Positions 17,727 through 25,307 of a stretch of DNA of 34,652 bases are shown here, in pieces. Position 1 is the stretch's first letter. Every line of letters starts with the position of its first letter. Source of the DNA: Streptomyces sp. 15-116A (GTDB taxonomy: Bacteria; Actinomycetota; Actinomycetes; Streptomycetales; Streptomycetaceae); assembly GCF_025290915.1 (NCBI RefSeq), contig NZ_JAOCQE010000045.1, positions 1 to 34,652 on the forward strand, in the 5' to 3' direction. The notes under the pieces are model-generated. The model ran no database searches, was not told the DNA's origin, and was given only the letters and a program-made list of their open reading frames with translations. The translations under genes and the position numbers were made by a program.

Positions 17727-19027
17727 GCAGCGCGGGTTCCACCGGGGTCCTGCCCGGTGATCCCCCGGGCGGACGGCGTGCCCTCGCGGTGTGGGGCATC
17801 GGCGTCTCGGTCTACTTCGTCGCCGTCATCTTCCGTACGTCCCTGGGCGTGGCCGGGCTGGACGCCGCCGACCGTTTCGACGTCAACGCCTCCGCCCTGT
17901 CGACGTTCTCGATCCTCCAGCTGCTGGTGTACGCGGGCATGCAGATACCCGTGGGCCTGCTCGTCGACCGGCTCGGCACGAAGAAGGTGCTGGGCATCGG
18001 CGTCGTGCTGTTCACGGTCGGTCAGCTCGGCTTCGCGCTGTCGCCGTCGTACGGCATGGCGCTCGCCTCGCGTGCGCTGCTCGGCTGCGGCGACGCGATG
18101 ACGTTCATCAGCGTGCTGCGGCTGGGCACGCGCTGGTTCCCGGCGCGGCGCGGGCCGCTGGTCGCGCAGATGGCGGGGCTGGTGGGCATGGCGGGCAACC
18201 TCGTGTCCACGCTCGTGCTGGCCCGGCTGCTGCACGGCGTCGGCTGGACCGCGGCGTTCGCGGGCAGCTCGCTCGCGGGCGTCGTGGTGTTCGTGCTGCT
18301 CCTGCTGTTCCTGAGGGACCACCCCGAGGGACACGAACCCGAGCCCGTCGGGCACCAGGGCGTCGCGTACGTACGGCGGCAGATCGCGGCGTCGTGGCGG
18401 GAGCCGGGTACGCGGCTGGGGCTGTGGGTGCACTTCACCACCCAGTTCCCGGCGATGGTGTTCCTGCTGCTGTGGGGCATGCCGTTCCTGGTCGAGGCGC
18501 AGGGGCAGTCCCGGGCGACGGCCGGTGAACTGCTGACGCTGGTGGTGCTGTCCAACATGGTCGTCGGCCTGGTCTACGGGCAGGTCGTGGCCCGGCACCA
18601 CGGGGCGCGGCTGCCGCTTGCGCTGGGGACGGTGGGTGCGACGGCGCTGCTGTGGGGGACCACGCTCGCGTATCCGGGGGATACGGCGCCGATGTGGCTG
18701 CTGGTGGTGCTGTGCGTGGTGCTGGGGGCGTGCGGACCGGCGTCGATGATCGGTTTCGACTTCGCCCGCCCGGCGAACCCGCCGGAGCGGCAGGGCACGG
18801 CGTCCGGGATCACCAACATGGGCGGGTTCGTCGCCTCCATGACCACCCTGTTCGCGATCGGGGTGCTGCTGGACGCCACGGGGGACGACTATGTCGTCGC
18901 CTTCTCCTCGGTGTTCGTGCTGCAGGTGCTCGGCGTCAGCCAGATCCTGCGCCTGCGCAGGCGGGCGGCGCGCAGGGAGGAACGTCTGGTCGCGAGCCGC
19001 GTGGAGACGGTGCACGTTCCGGCGTAG
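17723..19027 (+). CDS. MFS transporter
   Basis: This 434-residue major-facilitator membrane protein has about twelve hydrophobic helices. They start with VWGIGVSVYFVAVIF and include QLLVYAGMQIPVGLLVDRLGTKK, which holds the A-motif-like loop DRLGTKK after helix 2. FALSPSYGMALASRALLGCGDA and a C-terminal half with MVFLLLWGMPFLVEA, LLWGTTLAYPGD and GFVASMTTLFAIGVLLDATGDD follow. The central loop (residues about 195-235) is rich in charged residues. The ATG overlaps the stop of the GntR gene (ATGA), implying translational coupling and a substrate recognised by that regulator. No enzyme gene is in the operon, so the substrate cannot be guessed. It ends before a G-rich spacer and a hairpin. Confidence 0.92.
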   Translation: MSSAGSTGVLPGDPPGGRRALAVWGIGVSVYFVAVIFRTSLGVAGLDAADRFDVNASALSTFSILQLLVYAGMQIPVGLLVDRLGTKKVLGIGVVLFTVGQLGFALSPSYGMALASRALLGCGDAMTFISVLRLGTRWFPARRGPLVAQMAGLVGMAGNLVSTLVLARLLHGVGWTAAFAGSSLAGVVVFVLLLLFLRDHPEGHEPEPVGHQGVAYVRRQIAASWREPGTRLGLWVHFTTQFPAMVFLLLWGMPFLVEAQGQSRATAGELLTLVVLSNMVVGLVYGQVVARHHGARLPLALGTVGATALLWGTTLAYPGDTAPMWLLVVLCVVLGACGPASMIGFDFARPANPPERQGTASGITNMGGFVASMTTLFAIGVLLDATGDDYVVAFSSVFVLQVLGVSQILRLRRRAARREERLVASRVETVHVPA

Positions 19028-19147
19028 CCGCCGAGCGGTGACTCATCGGCTGTCCGTCGACTTGTCGGGCACGCCGCGACCGGCCCTTGGCACACGGGGC
19101 CCGCCTCGACACACAGGGCCGGCCTCGACCGGCCGAACACTCCGGGC

Positions 19148-19176
19148 CCGCCTCGGCCGGCAGGCGGCCGAGGCGG
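19148..19176. terminator. Hairpin in the spacer after the MFS gene
   Basis: CCGCCTCGGCC (19148-19158) and GGCCGAGGCGG (19166-19176) form an 11-bp stem with a 7-nt loop, between converging stops (19027 and 19277). The rest of this 249-base spacer is low-complexity: GGCAGGTGGC and GGCATGGGC repeats at 19174-19238. No gene is seen there. Confidence 0.6.
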
Positions 19177-19276
19177 CAGGTGGCGTGGGCGGCGGCAGGT
19201 GGCATGGGCGGCATGGGCGGCATGGGGTCGGCCCGCCCCCGGCCCGGAGGAGCCGTAGGGCACCGAGCGCCGCGCC

Positions 19277-20101
19277 CTACTTCGTCACCGTGAAATTCCG
19301 CAGGATCGCCGCCGCCAGGCCCGTGTCGCCCTCCGTCTTCACGTGGTCCGTCACCGCGTCCGGGGTCACGCGGCCGCAGGCCAGGCGGAGGTAGGTCTCC
19401 CAGTCGAGGGTGAGGGTGACGGCGGGGCCCAGGGCGGGGGCGGTCTCCAGCGTGCCGCGGCCCTGGATGTCGACGCGGATCGTGCGCAGGAACTCGACGG
19501 GGCCGTGCACGTCGACGACCACGGCAGAGCTGCGCGGCGCCTGCGCCTTCTCCGCCACCACGTGGGGCAGCTCGTCGAGCAGCACGTCACGGGCGATGTA
19601 CGCGCCGGGCGAGTCCAGGTTGCCGGGGCGGCCGAGTGCGCTGCGCAGGTCCTGTTCGTGCGCCCACACGTCGAAGGCGTGCCGGCGCATCGACTCCTCC
19701 AGCGTCAGCTCCGTGCCGAGCGGGCCGCGCACCTTGGTGCCCGGGTCGCGCGACTCGTTCCGCAGCTGGCGGTTGCGGCGGATGATCGTGTACTCGAGCT
19801 CGGCGGTCATCTCCGGCGCCGTGTGGTGGCGGCGGACGTCGACCTGCATCTCCATGTAGCGCTGGTGGTCGTTCGTGACGTGGAACAGGTCGCGCGGCAG
19901 CGTGTGGATGGGGCGGGGGTCGCCGAGCATCTCGCAGTCGAGCCCGATGACGTGAGAGACGATGTCGCGCACCGACCAGCCCGGGCACGGGGTCCGCCGG
20001 TTCCAGTCGGCCTCCGGGAGCGGCTGCACCAGCTCGGATATCGCTTCGATGGAGTGGGTCCAGGCGTCGGCGTAGGGCTGGAGGGTGGGATGCAGACTCA
20101 C
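19277..20101 (-). CDS. Maleylpyruvate isomerase family mycothiol-dependent enzyme (DinB-like)
   Basis: This protein of 274 residues has the DinB/YfiT-like four-helix MDMPI N-terminal domain (about 8-150), with the strongly conserved WNRRTPCPGWSVRDIVSHVIG. The metal-binding histidines include the one in SHVIG and those near residues 130-150 (RRHAFDVWAHEQD). The C-terminal ~90 residues form an MDMPI-C/SCP2-like sterol-carrier fold. Characterised relatives use mycothiol, the actinobacterial thiol, as cofactor or ligand; the reaction here is not known. The GTG at 20101 (MSLHPTLQPYAD) is preferred because it follows AGGGG; a GTG ten codons upstream is possible. It has no operon partner and faces the nitrilase gene divergently. 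Confidence 0.85.
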   Translation of the reverse strand: MSLHPTLQPYADAWTHSIEAISELVQPLPEADWNRRTPCPGWSVRDIVSHVIGLDCEMLGDPRPIHTLPRDLFHVTNDHQRYMEMQVDVRRHHTAPEMTAELEYTIIRRNRQLRNESRDPGTKVRGPLGTELTLEESMRRHAFDVWAHEQDLRSALGRPGNLDSPGAYIARDVLLDELPHVVAEKAQAPRSSAVVVDVHGPVEFLRTIRVDIQGRGTLETAPALGPAVTLTLDWETYLRLACGRVTPDAVTDHVKTEGDTGLAAAILRNFTVTK

Positions 20102-20282
20102 GGAACTTGGACCCCTCGGCGGTCGGTACACGGGCAGGTTGTGGCGGCGGTGCCAGTGGGCGGTGGCTGCACTGCGGGTGTCTCGGGAGGCTAAGTTACG
20201 CTGCGGAGAGGCACCCCGGCAGTGCTTTCGTGTGACGATCGTAGGCCCGTGTGGACGGGTCGAATGCCAGGACGGTGGTAGT

Positions 20283-21077
20283 GTGCGCGCTTCCTTGCTC
20301 CAAGTCGCCGTGAACGAGGACGAATCGGTCGAAGCGCGTCGGCTTCGGGTCGCCGGGATGGTACGTGATCAGGCCGGAGCCGATCTCGTCGTGCTGCCGG
20401 AGCTGTGGACCACCGGCGCGTTCGCCTACGAGGCGTTCGGGAGCGAGGCCGAGCCCCTCGAGGGTCCCACCTACGAGGCGATGGCCAAGGCCGCGAGCGA
20501 CGCGGGCGTGTGGCTGCACGCGGGGTCCATCCCCGAGCGCGACCCGGACGGGCCCCTCTACAACACCTCTCTCGTCTTCTCCCCCTCCGGTGATCTGGCC
20601 GCCGCCTACCGCAAGATCCACCGCTTCGGCTTCGACAAGGGCGAGGCCGTGCTGATGGGTGCGGGCGACGAGCTGGTGACGGTGCGTCTGCCGGGAACCA
20701 CGCTGGGCGTGGCCACCTGTTACGACCTCCGTTTCCCCGAACTCTTCCGCGGTCTCGTGGACGCCGGTGCCGAGACCTTCGTGGTGCCGGCGGGCTGGCC
20801 GGAGCGCCGACGGTCCCACTGGACGCTGCTGGCTCAGGCACGGGCGGTGGAGAACCAGTCGTTCGTCCTCGCGTGTGGAACGGCCGGGACACACGCCGGG
20901 GTTCCCCAGGCGGGTCACTCGATCGTGGTCGATCCCTGGGGCGAGATCCTGGCGCAGGCGGGCCCCGACGAGCAGACCCTGACGGTCGACTTCGACCCGA
21001 CGACGGTCACATCCACCCGCGACCGCTTCCCCGCCCTGAAGGACCGAGTCCTGGGCCTGGAGCCCCCGCGCCGCTAG
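20283..21077 (+). CDS. Carbon-nitrogen hydrolase (nitrilase superfamily)
   Basis: This 264-residue cytoplasmic amidase-type hydrolase has the catalytic triad in order: Glu40 (LVVLPELW), Lys111 (YRKIHRFGF) and Cys146 (GVATCYDLRFPELF). The spacing and the YRKIH and CYDLRFPEL blocks are those of the Nit/omega-amidase-like branch (family of YafV and Nit2), which hydrolyses small dicarboxylic monoamides or repairs deaminated metabolites such as deaminated glutathione. The exact substrate is inference. The frame is open 66 codons upstream without a convincing start; the GTG at 20283 (MRASLLQVAVNEDES) begins at the first strand of the fold and has GGACGGTGG before it. The gene converges on the LOR gene. 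Confidence 0.92.
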   Translation: MRASLLQVAVNEDESVEARRLRVAGMVRDQAGADLVVLPELWTTGAFAYEAFGSEAEPLEGPTYEAMAKAASDAGVWLHAGSIPERDPDGPLYNTSLVFSPSGDLAAAYRKIHRFGFDKGEAVLMGAGDELVTVRLPGTTLGVATCYDLRFPELFRGLVDAGAETFVVPAGWPERRRSHWTLLAQARAVENQSFVLACGTAGTHAGVPQAGHSIVVDPWGEILAQAGPDEQTLTVDFDPTTVTSTRDRFPALKDRVLGLEPPRR

Positions 21078-21122
21078 ACCGCCGGGGCTGACGGGCAAAC
21101 GTGGCTGAGGAGGCCGAAGGAG

Positions 21123-21140
21123 CTAGTGCCGCGGCACTAG
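21123..21140. terminator. 18-bp perfect palindrome between converging genes
   Basis: CTAGTGCCGCGGCACTAG is perfectly self-complementary and includes the stop codon of the LOR gene (21137-21139). It could form a hairpin in transcripts from either side or act as a protein-binding dyad. CTAG is a rare tetramer in Streptomyces and occurs at both ends. Confidence 0.45.
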
Positions 21141-21628
21141 TCGTCCCCGTCCTTCTCCGCGAGGTGGACCACGCACACCGCCACGGCGATCAGCAGGGCC
21201 GGGTCGGCGTCGTCGCGTACGACGTCCACGCCGTAGGTGTCGCGGATGCTCAGCCACCGGCGGGAGATCACCGCGAGCAGCTCGCCGTCGTACTCGACCG
21301 CGAACTCCCGGTCGAGGATCTTGCCGCTGACGTCGAGCTCGGTGCCGTCGACGAGGGACACGCGGTAGTGGTTGCGCAGCAGGGAGAGCCGTTTGCGGCG
21401 GATCTGCGCCAGCGGCTCACCGTCGCGCTCGATCACCATGGTGTCCCGCAGGGCGAGCATCTTCTGGTGGATGTCGATCAGGACGCGGCCCTGGGCGTCC
21501 TTCAGCTCGAAGGTGTCCCGCAGGCGCATGGCCTTGCCGTCGACGAGGTAGACCTTGTTGCCGTGGTCGTCCTCGATCCAGTAGTCCTCACCGATGCCGA
21601 GGAGCCGGTCGCGTACCAGGAATCTCAT
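21137..21628 (-). CDS. LURP-one-related (LOR/Tubby-like) protein
   Basis: This 163-residue protein has the single LOR beta-barrel fold related to Tubby C-terminal domains and phospholipid scramblases. Its start MRFLVRDRLLGIGEDYWIEDDHGNKVYLVDGK shows the repeated strand pattern, followed by DTFELKDAQGRVLIDIHQK, MVIERDGEPLAQIRRKR and FAVEYDGELLAVISRRW. A hydrophobic C-terminal strand (LLIAVAVCVVHLA) buries in the barrel as in the family. The biological role in bacteria is unknown. The ATG overlaps the TGA of the upstream GlxA-type regulator (ATGA), so the two are translationally coupled. The frame continues open upstream inside the regulator, but only this ATG fits the family start. Confidence 0.88.
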   Translation of the reverse strand: MRFLVRDRLLGIGEDYWIEDDHGNKVYLVDGKAMRLRDTFELKDAQGRVLIDIHQKMLALRDTMVIERDGEPLAQIRRKRLSLLRNHYRVSLVDGTELDVSGKILDREFAVEYDGELLAVISRRWLSIRDTYGVDVVRDDADPALLIAVAVCVVHLAEKDGDD

Positions 21629-22629
21629 GGAACCAGGGCTTCCCCGGCACCCGCTCCGAAACGCCGCCGATAGGCCGACGGGCTGAGTCCCGTCTCCCGC
21701 CGCAGCCGGGCCCGCAGGTTCGCCGCGGTGCCCAGCCCGCTGCGCGCCGCCACCACGTCGAGCCGGGTCTCGCCGCGCTCGATGAGCCGGCACGCCAGCG
21801 CCACCCGCTCTCCGATCAGCCAGGCGAGCGGCGTCGTACCGAGCTGGGCGCGGAACCGCCGATGCAGCGTCGCCGGGCTCACCGCCGCCCGCACCGCCAG
21901 ATCCGCCACCGTCAGCGGCTCGCCCAGCCGCTCCTGCGCCCAGGCCAGCAGCGGCCCCAGCGACTCGTCGGCCACCCGCGGCACCGGCCGCTCGACGAAC
22001 TGCCGCTGCCCGCCGTCCCGGTGCGCGGCGAACACCAGGCGCCGGGAGACGGCGTTGGCGATCTCGGCGCCGTGATCGCGCCGCCAGATGTGCAGGCCGA
22101 GGTCGAGGGCGGCGGAGCTGCCCGCGGCGGTGAGGACGTCGCCCTCGTCCACGAACAGGACATCGGGCTCCAGGTGCACGCGCGGGTGCAGCTCGCGGAA
22201 GCAGTCCGCCCACATCCAGTGGGTGGTGGCACGGCGGCCGTCGAGCAGCCCGGCCTCGGCGAGCGCGAAGGTGCCGGTGCAGAAGCTGACGACGCGTGCG
22301 CCACGCGCGTGCGTGCGGCGGATCGCGTCGAGGACGGTCTCTGTGCGGGGCACGACGTTGTCCGGCCGCCCCGGGACGACGAGAGTGTCCGCGTCGTCCA
22401 CGGCGTCCAGCCCCGGCACCCCGGTCATCGTGAAGAAGCGGTGGTTCATCGGCACCTCGGGCGTGGGCGTGCACAGCGTCACCTCGTACGGCACGTACGG
22501 CAGCCCCAGCTCGGGCCGGGGCAGCCCGAACAGCTCGGTGGCGACCCCGACCTCGAACGGATTGGTGCCCTCGTCGACGATCACGGCGACCCGGTGGGGA
22601 CGCGGCGACTGAGAGGATCCTTGCGGCAT
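21625..22629 (-). CDS. GlxA-like transcriptional regulator (DJ-1/PfpI plus AraC HTH)
   Basis: This regulator of 334 residues has an N-terminal DJ-1/PfpI-like amidotransferase-fold domain (about 12-185). It contains VAVIVDEGTNPFEVGVATELFG, TLVVPGRPD and the nucleophile-elbow-like VVSFCTGTFALAEAGLLDG (Cys in SFCTG), followed by ATTHWMW. The C-terminal AraC-type double HTH (about 220-325) includes LAVRAAVSPATLHRRFRAQLGTTPLAWL and LDVVAARSGLGTAANLRARLRRETGLSPSAYRRRF. GlxA-type regulators control catabolism of amines and related compounds or secondary metabolism. Here the coupled downstream gene is a LOR protein and the divergent neighbour, 51 bases away, a cupin, which are the likeliest targets. 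The ATG at 22629 gives the expected short tail before VAVIVDEG. Confidence 0.93.
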   Translation of the reverse strand: MPQGSSQSPRPHRVAVIVDEGTNPFEVGVATELFGLPRPELGLPYVPYEVTLCTPTPEVPMNHRFFTMTGVPGLDAVDDADTLVVPGRPDNVVPRTETVLDAIRRTHARGARVVSFCTGTFALAEAGLLDGRRATTHWMWADCFRELHPRVHLEPDVLFVDEGDVLTAAGSSAALDLGLHIWRRDHGAEIANAVSRRLVFAAHRDGGQRQFVERPVPRVADESLGPLLAWAQERLGEPLTVADLAVRAAVSPATLHRRFRAQLGTTPLAWLIGERVALACRLIERGETRLDVVAARSGLGTAANLRARLRRETGLSPSAYRRRFGAGAGEALVP

Positions 22630-22680
22630 GTGCGGTTTCTAGCACTGGTACGGCGCCGGCGCACTGCCGACGATGAGGAC

Positions 22681-23091
22681 ATGACCCAGGAATCGCACGT
22701 CTCTCAGGAACCGATCTCCCTCGACCGCGCGCTCGCCTCCTTCACGGACCAGTGGAGCCCGCGCATCGTCACCACCGTCAACGACTACGACGTCCGCATC
22801 GCCAAGGTGGAGGGCGACCACCTCTGGCACGTGCACGACGACACCGACGAGTTCTTCCTGGTCCTGGACGGCGAGCTGCACATCGGCCTGCGCGAACCGG
22901 CCGGCGAACGCACGGTCGTCCTGCCGAAGGGCTCGGTCTTCACCGTCCCGCGAGGCACCGAGCACAAGCCCTACGCCCCCGTCCCCACGGCGATCCTCCT
23001 CCTCGAACCGACGGGCACCCTCACCGTCGGCGACCGCCACGACGAGGTCCCGGACCACGTGGACGCGACGACGGGCCACGCGCTGACCTGA
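22681..23091 (+). CDS. Small cupin-domain protein
   Basis: This 136-residue single-domain cupin has the core motif HLWHVHDDTDEFFLVLDGEL, supplying the HxHx4E-type metal ligands, and a second motif VPRGTEHKPYA with the third His. Such small cupins bind a metal and act as isomerases, dioxygenase-like enzymes or ligand sensors; the substrate is unknown. The ATG at 22681 follows GAGG and gives MTQESHVSQEPISL. It is transcribed divergently from the GlxA-type regulator through a 51-base spacer, a typical regulator-target arrangement, which suggests that the regulator controls it. Confidence 0.88.
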   Translation: MTQESHVSQEPISLDRALASFTDQWSPRIVTTVNDYDVRIAKVEGDHLWHVHDDTDEFFLVLDGELHIGLREPAGERTVVLPKGSVFTVPRGTEHKPYAPVPTAILLLEPTGTLTVGDRHDEVPDHVDATTGHALT

Positions 23092-23104
23092 ACGTTTCCC
23101 CAGC

Positions 23105-23116
23105 ACTCGAACGAGT
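23105..23116. promoter_or_regulatory. ACTCG-AA-CGAGT inverted repeat upstream of the Rpn-like gene
   Basis: Perfect 5-bp arms lie around AA, 55-66 bases before the start at 23171, in the spacer behind the cupin stop. It may be an operator. The binding protein is unknown. Confidence 0.3.
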
Positions 23117-23158
23117 GAATGCCCCCGCATATGCCAGGAGCACCGACTCTGTGCGCCC

Positions 23159-23164
23159 TAGCTT
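23159..23164 (+). promoter_or_regulatory. Candidate -10 element for a leaderless mRNA (Rpn-like gene)
   Basis: TAGCTT ends six bases before ATG 23171. The nearest Shine-Dalgarno-like GGAG is about 33 bases upstream, too far to act, so the transcript may be leaderless. Confidence 0.4.
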
Positions 23165-23170
23165 GCGCTC

Positions 23171-24073
23171 ATGGTCACCTCCACACACGAGGCCTCCCAC
23201 CGGCTCTTCCAGGACCCTCCGGAGGCCCTCGCACCGGTCTTCGAGGCATTGGGGCTGCCACCGCCGTCGAAGGACGACTTCGGCGAACTCTCCCCCGACG
23301 CCACCGAGTTCCGGCCCCTGGAACGCCGCGTGGACACCGTGCTCGCGTACGAGCCGCCCATGGGGGACAACTTCCTGATCGCCGTCGAGGCCCAGACGAA
23401 GAAGGACCCGCAGAAGGCGAGGAGCTGGGCGTACTACGTCGCGTTCCTGCAGGCCAAGTACGACATGCCGGTACTGCTGGTGCCGGTCTGCCGGGACCGG
23501 GCCACGGCGGCCTGGGCGATGGGGCCCTTCGAGTGCACGGCCGGACCCTGGACGACCCAGGTGACGCGTCCGTTCGTGCTCGGACCTCAGACCGTCCCGA
23601 AGGTCACCGACGAGTCCACAGTGGCCCAACAGCCCGCTCTGGCGGCGCTGTCGGCCATCGTTCACAGTGAGGACCGGCGTGTGGACGCCATACTGGAGAC
23701 GGTGGCTCGTGGACTCATGGCGTTCGCACCGGGCGTCACGGAGTACTGGTACGAGGTCGTGGAAGTCAGCCTGGAGAACACCCCGACGAAGGCGAAATGG
23801 AGGACGCTGATGCAGAGGGTCATCACTCACTTCCCGGGGCACGGGACGCTGTTCGAGGAGACGTACCTGGAGGGGAAGGCCGAAGGCAAGGCCGAGGGCG
23901 AGGCGCTCGGCGAGGCCAAGGGCGTTCTGCGGGTGCTCGAGGTGCGGGGAATCGCCGTGTCCGAGGAGATCCGTGAGCGGATCAGCTCCTGCACCGATCT
24001 CCAGGTCGCCAACGACTGGCTCGACCGGGCTGGCACGGTCGAGCGCGCGGACGAGTTGTTCACGGACGCCTGA
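23171..24073 (+). CDS. Rpn-like PD-(D/E)XK nuclease-superfamily protein
   Basis: This 300-residue protein resembles the Rpn/YhgA-like and DUF4351-bearing families in the PD-(D/E)XK nuclease superfamily. The probable catalytic set is Asp55 (RRVDTVLAY) followed by Glu73-x-Gln75 (LIAVEAQTKKD), the D-x17-ExQ pattern of Rpn proteins. Then come the helix SWAYYVAFLQAKY and the strand PVLLVPVCRD. The C-terminal third is helical with a tandem lysine/glutamate run (EGKAEGKAEGEALGEAKG), also typical. Rpn proteins cleave DNA in phage defence or promote recombination; Streptomyces carry many copies of unknown role. The ATG at 23171 is probably leaderless. The gene is not in an operon with the decayed WXG100-like genes that follow. 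Confidence 0.8.
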   Translation: MVTSTHEASHRLFQDPPEALAPVFEALGLPPPSKDDFGELSPDATEFRPLERRVDTVLAYEPPMGDNFLIAVEAQTKKDPQKARSWAYYVAFLQAKYDMPVLLVPVCRDRATAAWAMGPFECTAGPWTTQVTRPFVLGPQTVPKVTDESTVAQQPALAALSAIVHSEDRRVDAILETVARGLMAFAPGVTEYWYEVVEVSLENTPTKAKWRTLMQRVITHFPGHGTLFEETYLEGKAEGKAEGEALGEAKGVLRVLEVRGIAVSEEIRERISSCTDLQVANDWLDRAGTVERADELFTDA

Positions 24074-24229
24074 CGGACGGACTTGCTTCCGGGCGGGAGG
24101 TCGAGGGCGCCCAGGAAATTGGGACAGGATGCCTGCCCGGCCTTGCTCACCTGTGCTCGTACGCCTGTGCGTAAGATCGCTGCTGCACACGGGACTTGCG
24201 CGCACGGTGCTACGGCGGCGAGGTACGGC

Positions 24230-24669
24230 ATGGCACTGCCCGGACAGTCGGGCTCCGCTCAGGGAGGCGGCCCGGACCTGCGCGTGTCCGCTCAGGGTCT
24301 GACCAAGCTGGCCGACGACCTCGATGGCATGCAGGACCACCTGGACAAGCAGGTCCGGCGCATGGACGCGCTCGTGGACCGCATCGAGGCGGGCTGGCGA
24401 GGGCCGGCGGCGACGGTGTACCGGGACTTCCACCGCGCCGCGGCCTAGGACGCCGTACGCATCCGCGACGTTATGAAGCATCTGGAGCGGGCCGGGCCGT
24501 ACGCCTGAGCCGCTACGGCTTCTCCGAGGAGGACCTCGGCGTCGTCGCCCGCATCCGCCAGATCCAGGTGGACATCGGCAGCGAGGTCGACAAGCTCTCC
24601 ACGCCGAACCCTGACGCCCCGCCACAGCCGCCGGCCCAGCCGCCGCGCAGCAGCCTCGACACGTACTGA
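24230..24669 (+). pseudogene. Decayed WXG100-like (ESX-substrate type) gene
   Basis: The start at ATG 24230 (behind GAGG) reads MALPGQSGSAQGGG, then a helical hairpin with the turn GWRGPA (a WxG) at residues 58-63, the mark of WXG100 proteins. A TAG at 24446-24448 interrupts the frame after 72 codons, where a sense codon such as GAG is expected. Ignoring it, the frame runs on (DAVRIRDVMKHLERA) to a tandem GGGCC-GGGCC at 24489-24498. Removing one copy restores the natural continuation VRLSRYGFSEEDLGVVARI, which ends at TGA 24667-24669. Thus there is one nonsense change and one 5-bp duplication. The intact protein would have been about 145 residues with a PQPPAQPP tail. TAAGAT at 24172-24177 could be its -10. 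Confidence 0.75.
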
Positions 24670-25221
24670 GCACGTCCGACAGACATCGGGGGAGGCCGCC
24701 ACGCAGCTGGTCGAGAACGTGCACCATCGGCATGCGGCCGGAAAGGGAGAGGGTGCGGACGACTTCGCGGCTGGCCTATGAGGAGGTGGCCAAGAAGTTC
24801 CTGGACGTGTGGGCCAAGAGCATCCAGAGCATCGGCGGCGTCTCGGTGGGTCTGACCGACACGGCCAACACGTATGTGGCCGCCGACTGGCACGCGCGGG
24901 GCATGTACGGGCCGCCGCCGCGCCGTGATCCCCCGATCGGGGTCGGCAAGGCCTCGTACGGTCCCGTCGCCTCCATCATGACCGACGAGTTCGACGACCA
25001 CGACGCGGCCGTCGACGACTACCGCAGCGCCACCGACCCCCACCTGGTCGCCCGGCTCATCGGCGAACTGCCCGAACTGCTTGCCCTCGACCTCGACGAG
25101 TCCGACTACGCCACCGCCCCCCCCCGAACTCGGCATAGAGGTCGACCCACCGCCCCCGTACGCCCCGAGCGGCTGGCTTGCCCTGGTCGCGGGTCGTCTC
25201 AGCGGACCGCGCACGCCGTAG
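24669..25221 (+). pseudogene. Decayed partner gene of the WXG100-like gene
   Basis: The first frame reads STSDRHRG from 24669, so the start codon has been lost at the junction TACTGAGCACG. After the five-G run 24688-24692 the protein-like frame moves to another phase (EAATQLVENVHHRHAAGKGEGADDF), and near 24765-24777 it moves back (LAYEEVAKKFLDVWAKS ... VGLTDTANTYVAADWHARGMYG). Past the nine-C run at 25117-25125 a third phase (ELGIEVDPPPPYAPSGWLALVAGR) leads to TAG 25219-25221. The same long helical protein type follows WXG100 genes in other Streptomyces, from memory. Homopolymer slippage in assembly could explain two of the frame changes, but not the first gene's lesions, so real decay is favoured. 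The function of the family is unknown. Confidence 0.6.
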
Positions 25222-25252
25222 GTCCGCCGGCACCGCAGCCGCACATCGCGAA

Positions 25253-25284
25253 GAGCCGCGCGCCCCGGACGGGACGCGCGGCTC
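25253..25284 (-). terminator. Terminator after the bkd operon
   Basis: GAGCCGCGCG (25253-25262) and CGCGCGGCTC (25275-25284) form a 10-bp stem, extendable by CCC/GGG across one mismatch. It lies 23 bases past the E2 stop in the - direction. Confidence 0.85.
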
Positions 25285-25307
25285 CTGTGCGGCCGGGAAA
25301 TGTCTCT

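Noticed and set aside
23056..23061. Other CACGTG hexamers (also near 11655, 19340, 28919) as further parS sites
   Set aside because: Their flanks do not match GTTT...AAAC; only 7147-7160 fits the full 14-mer.
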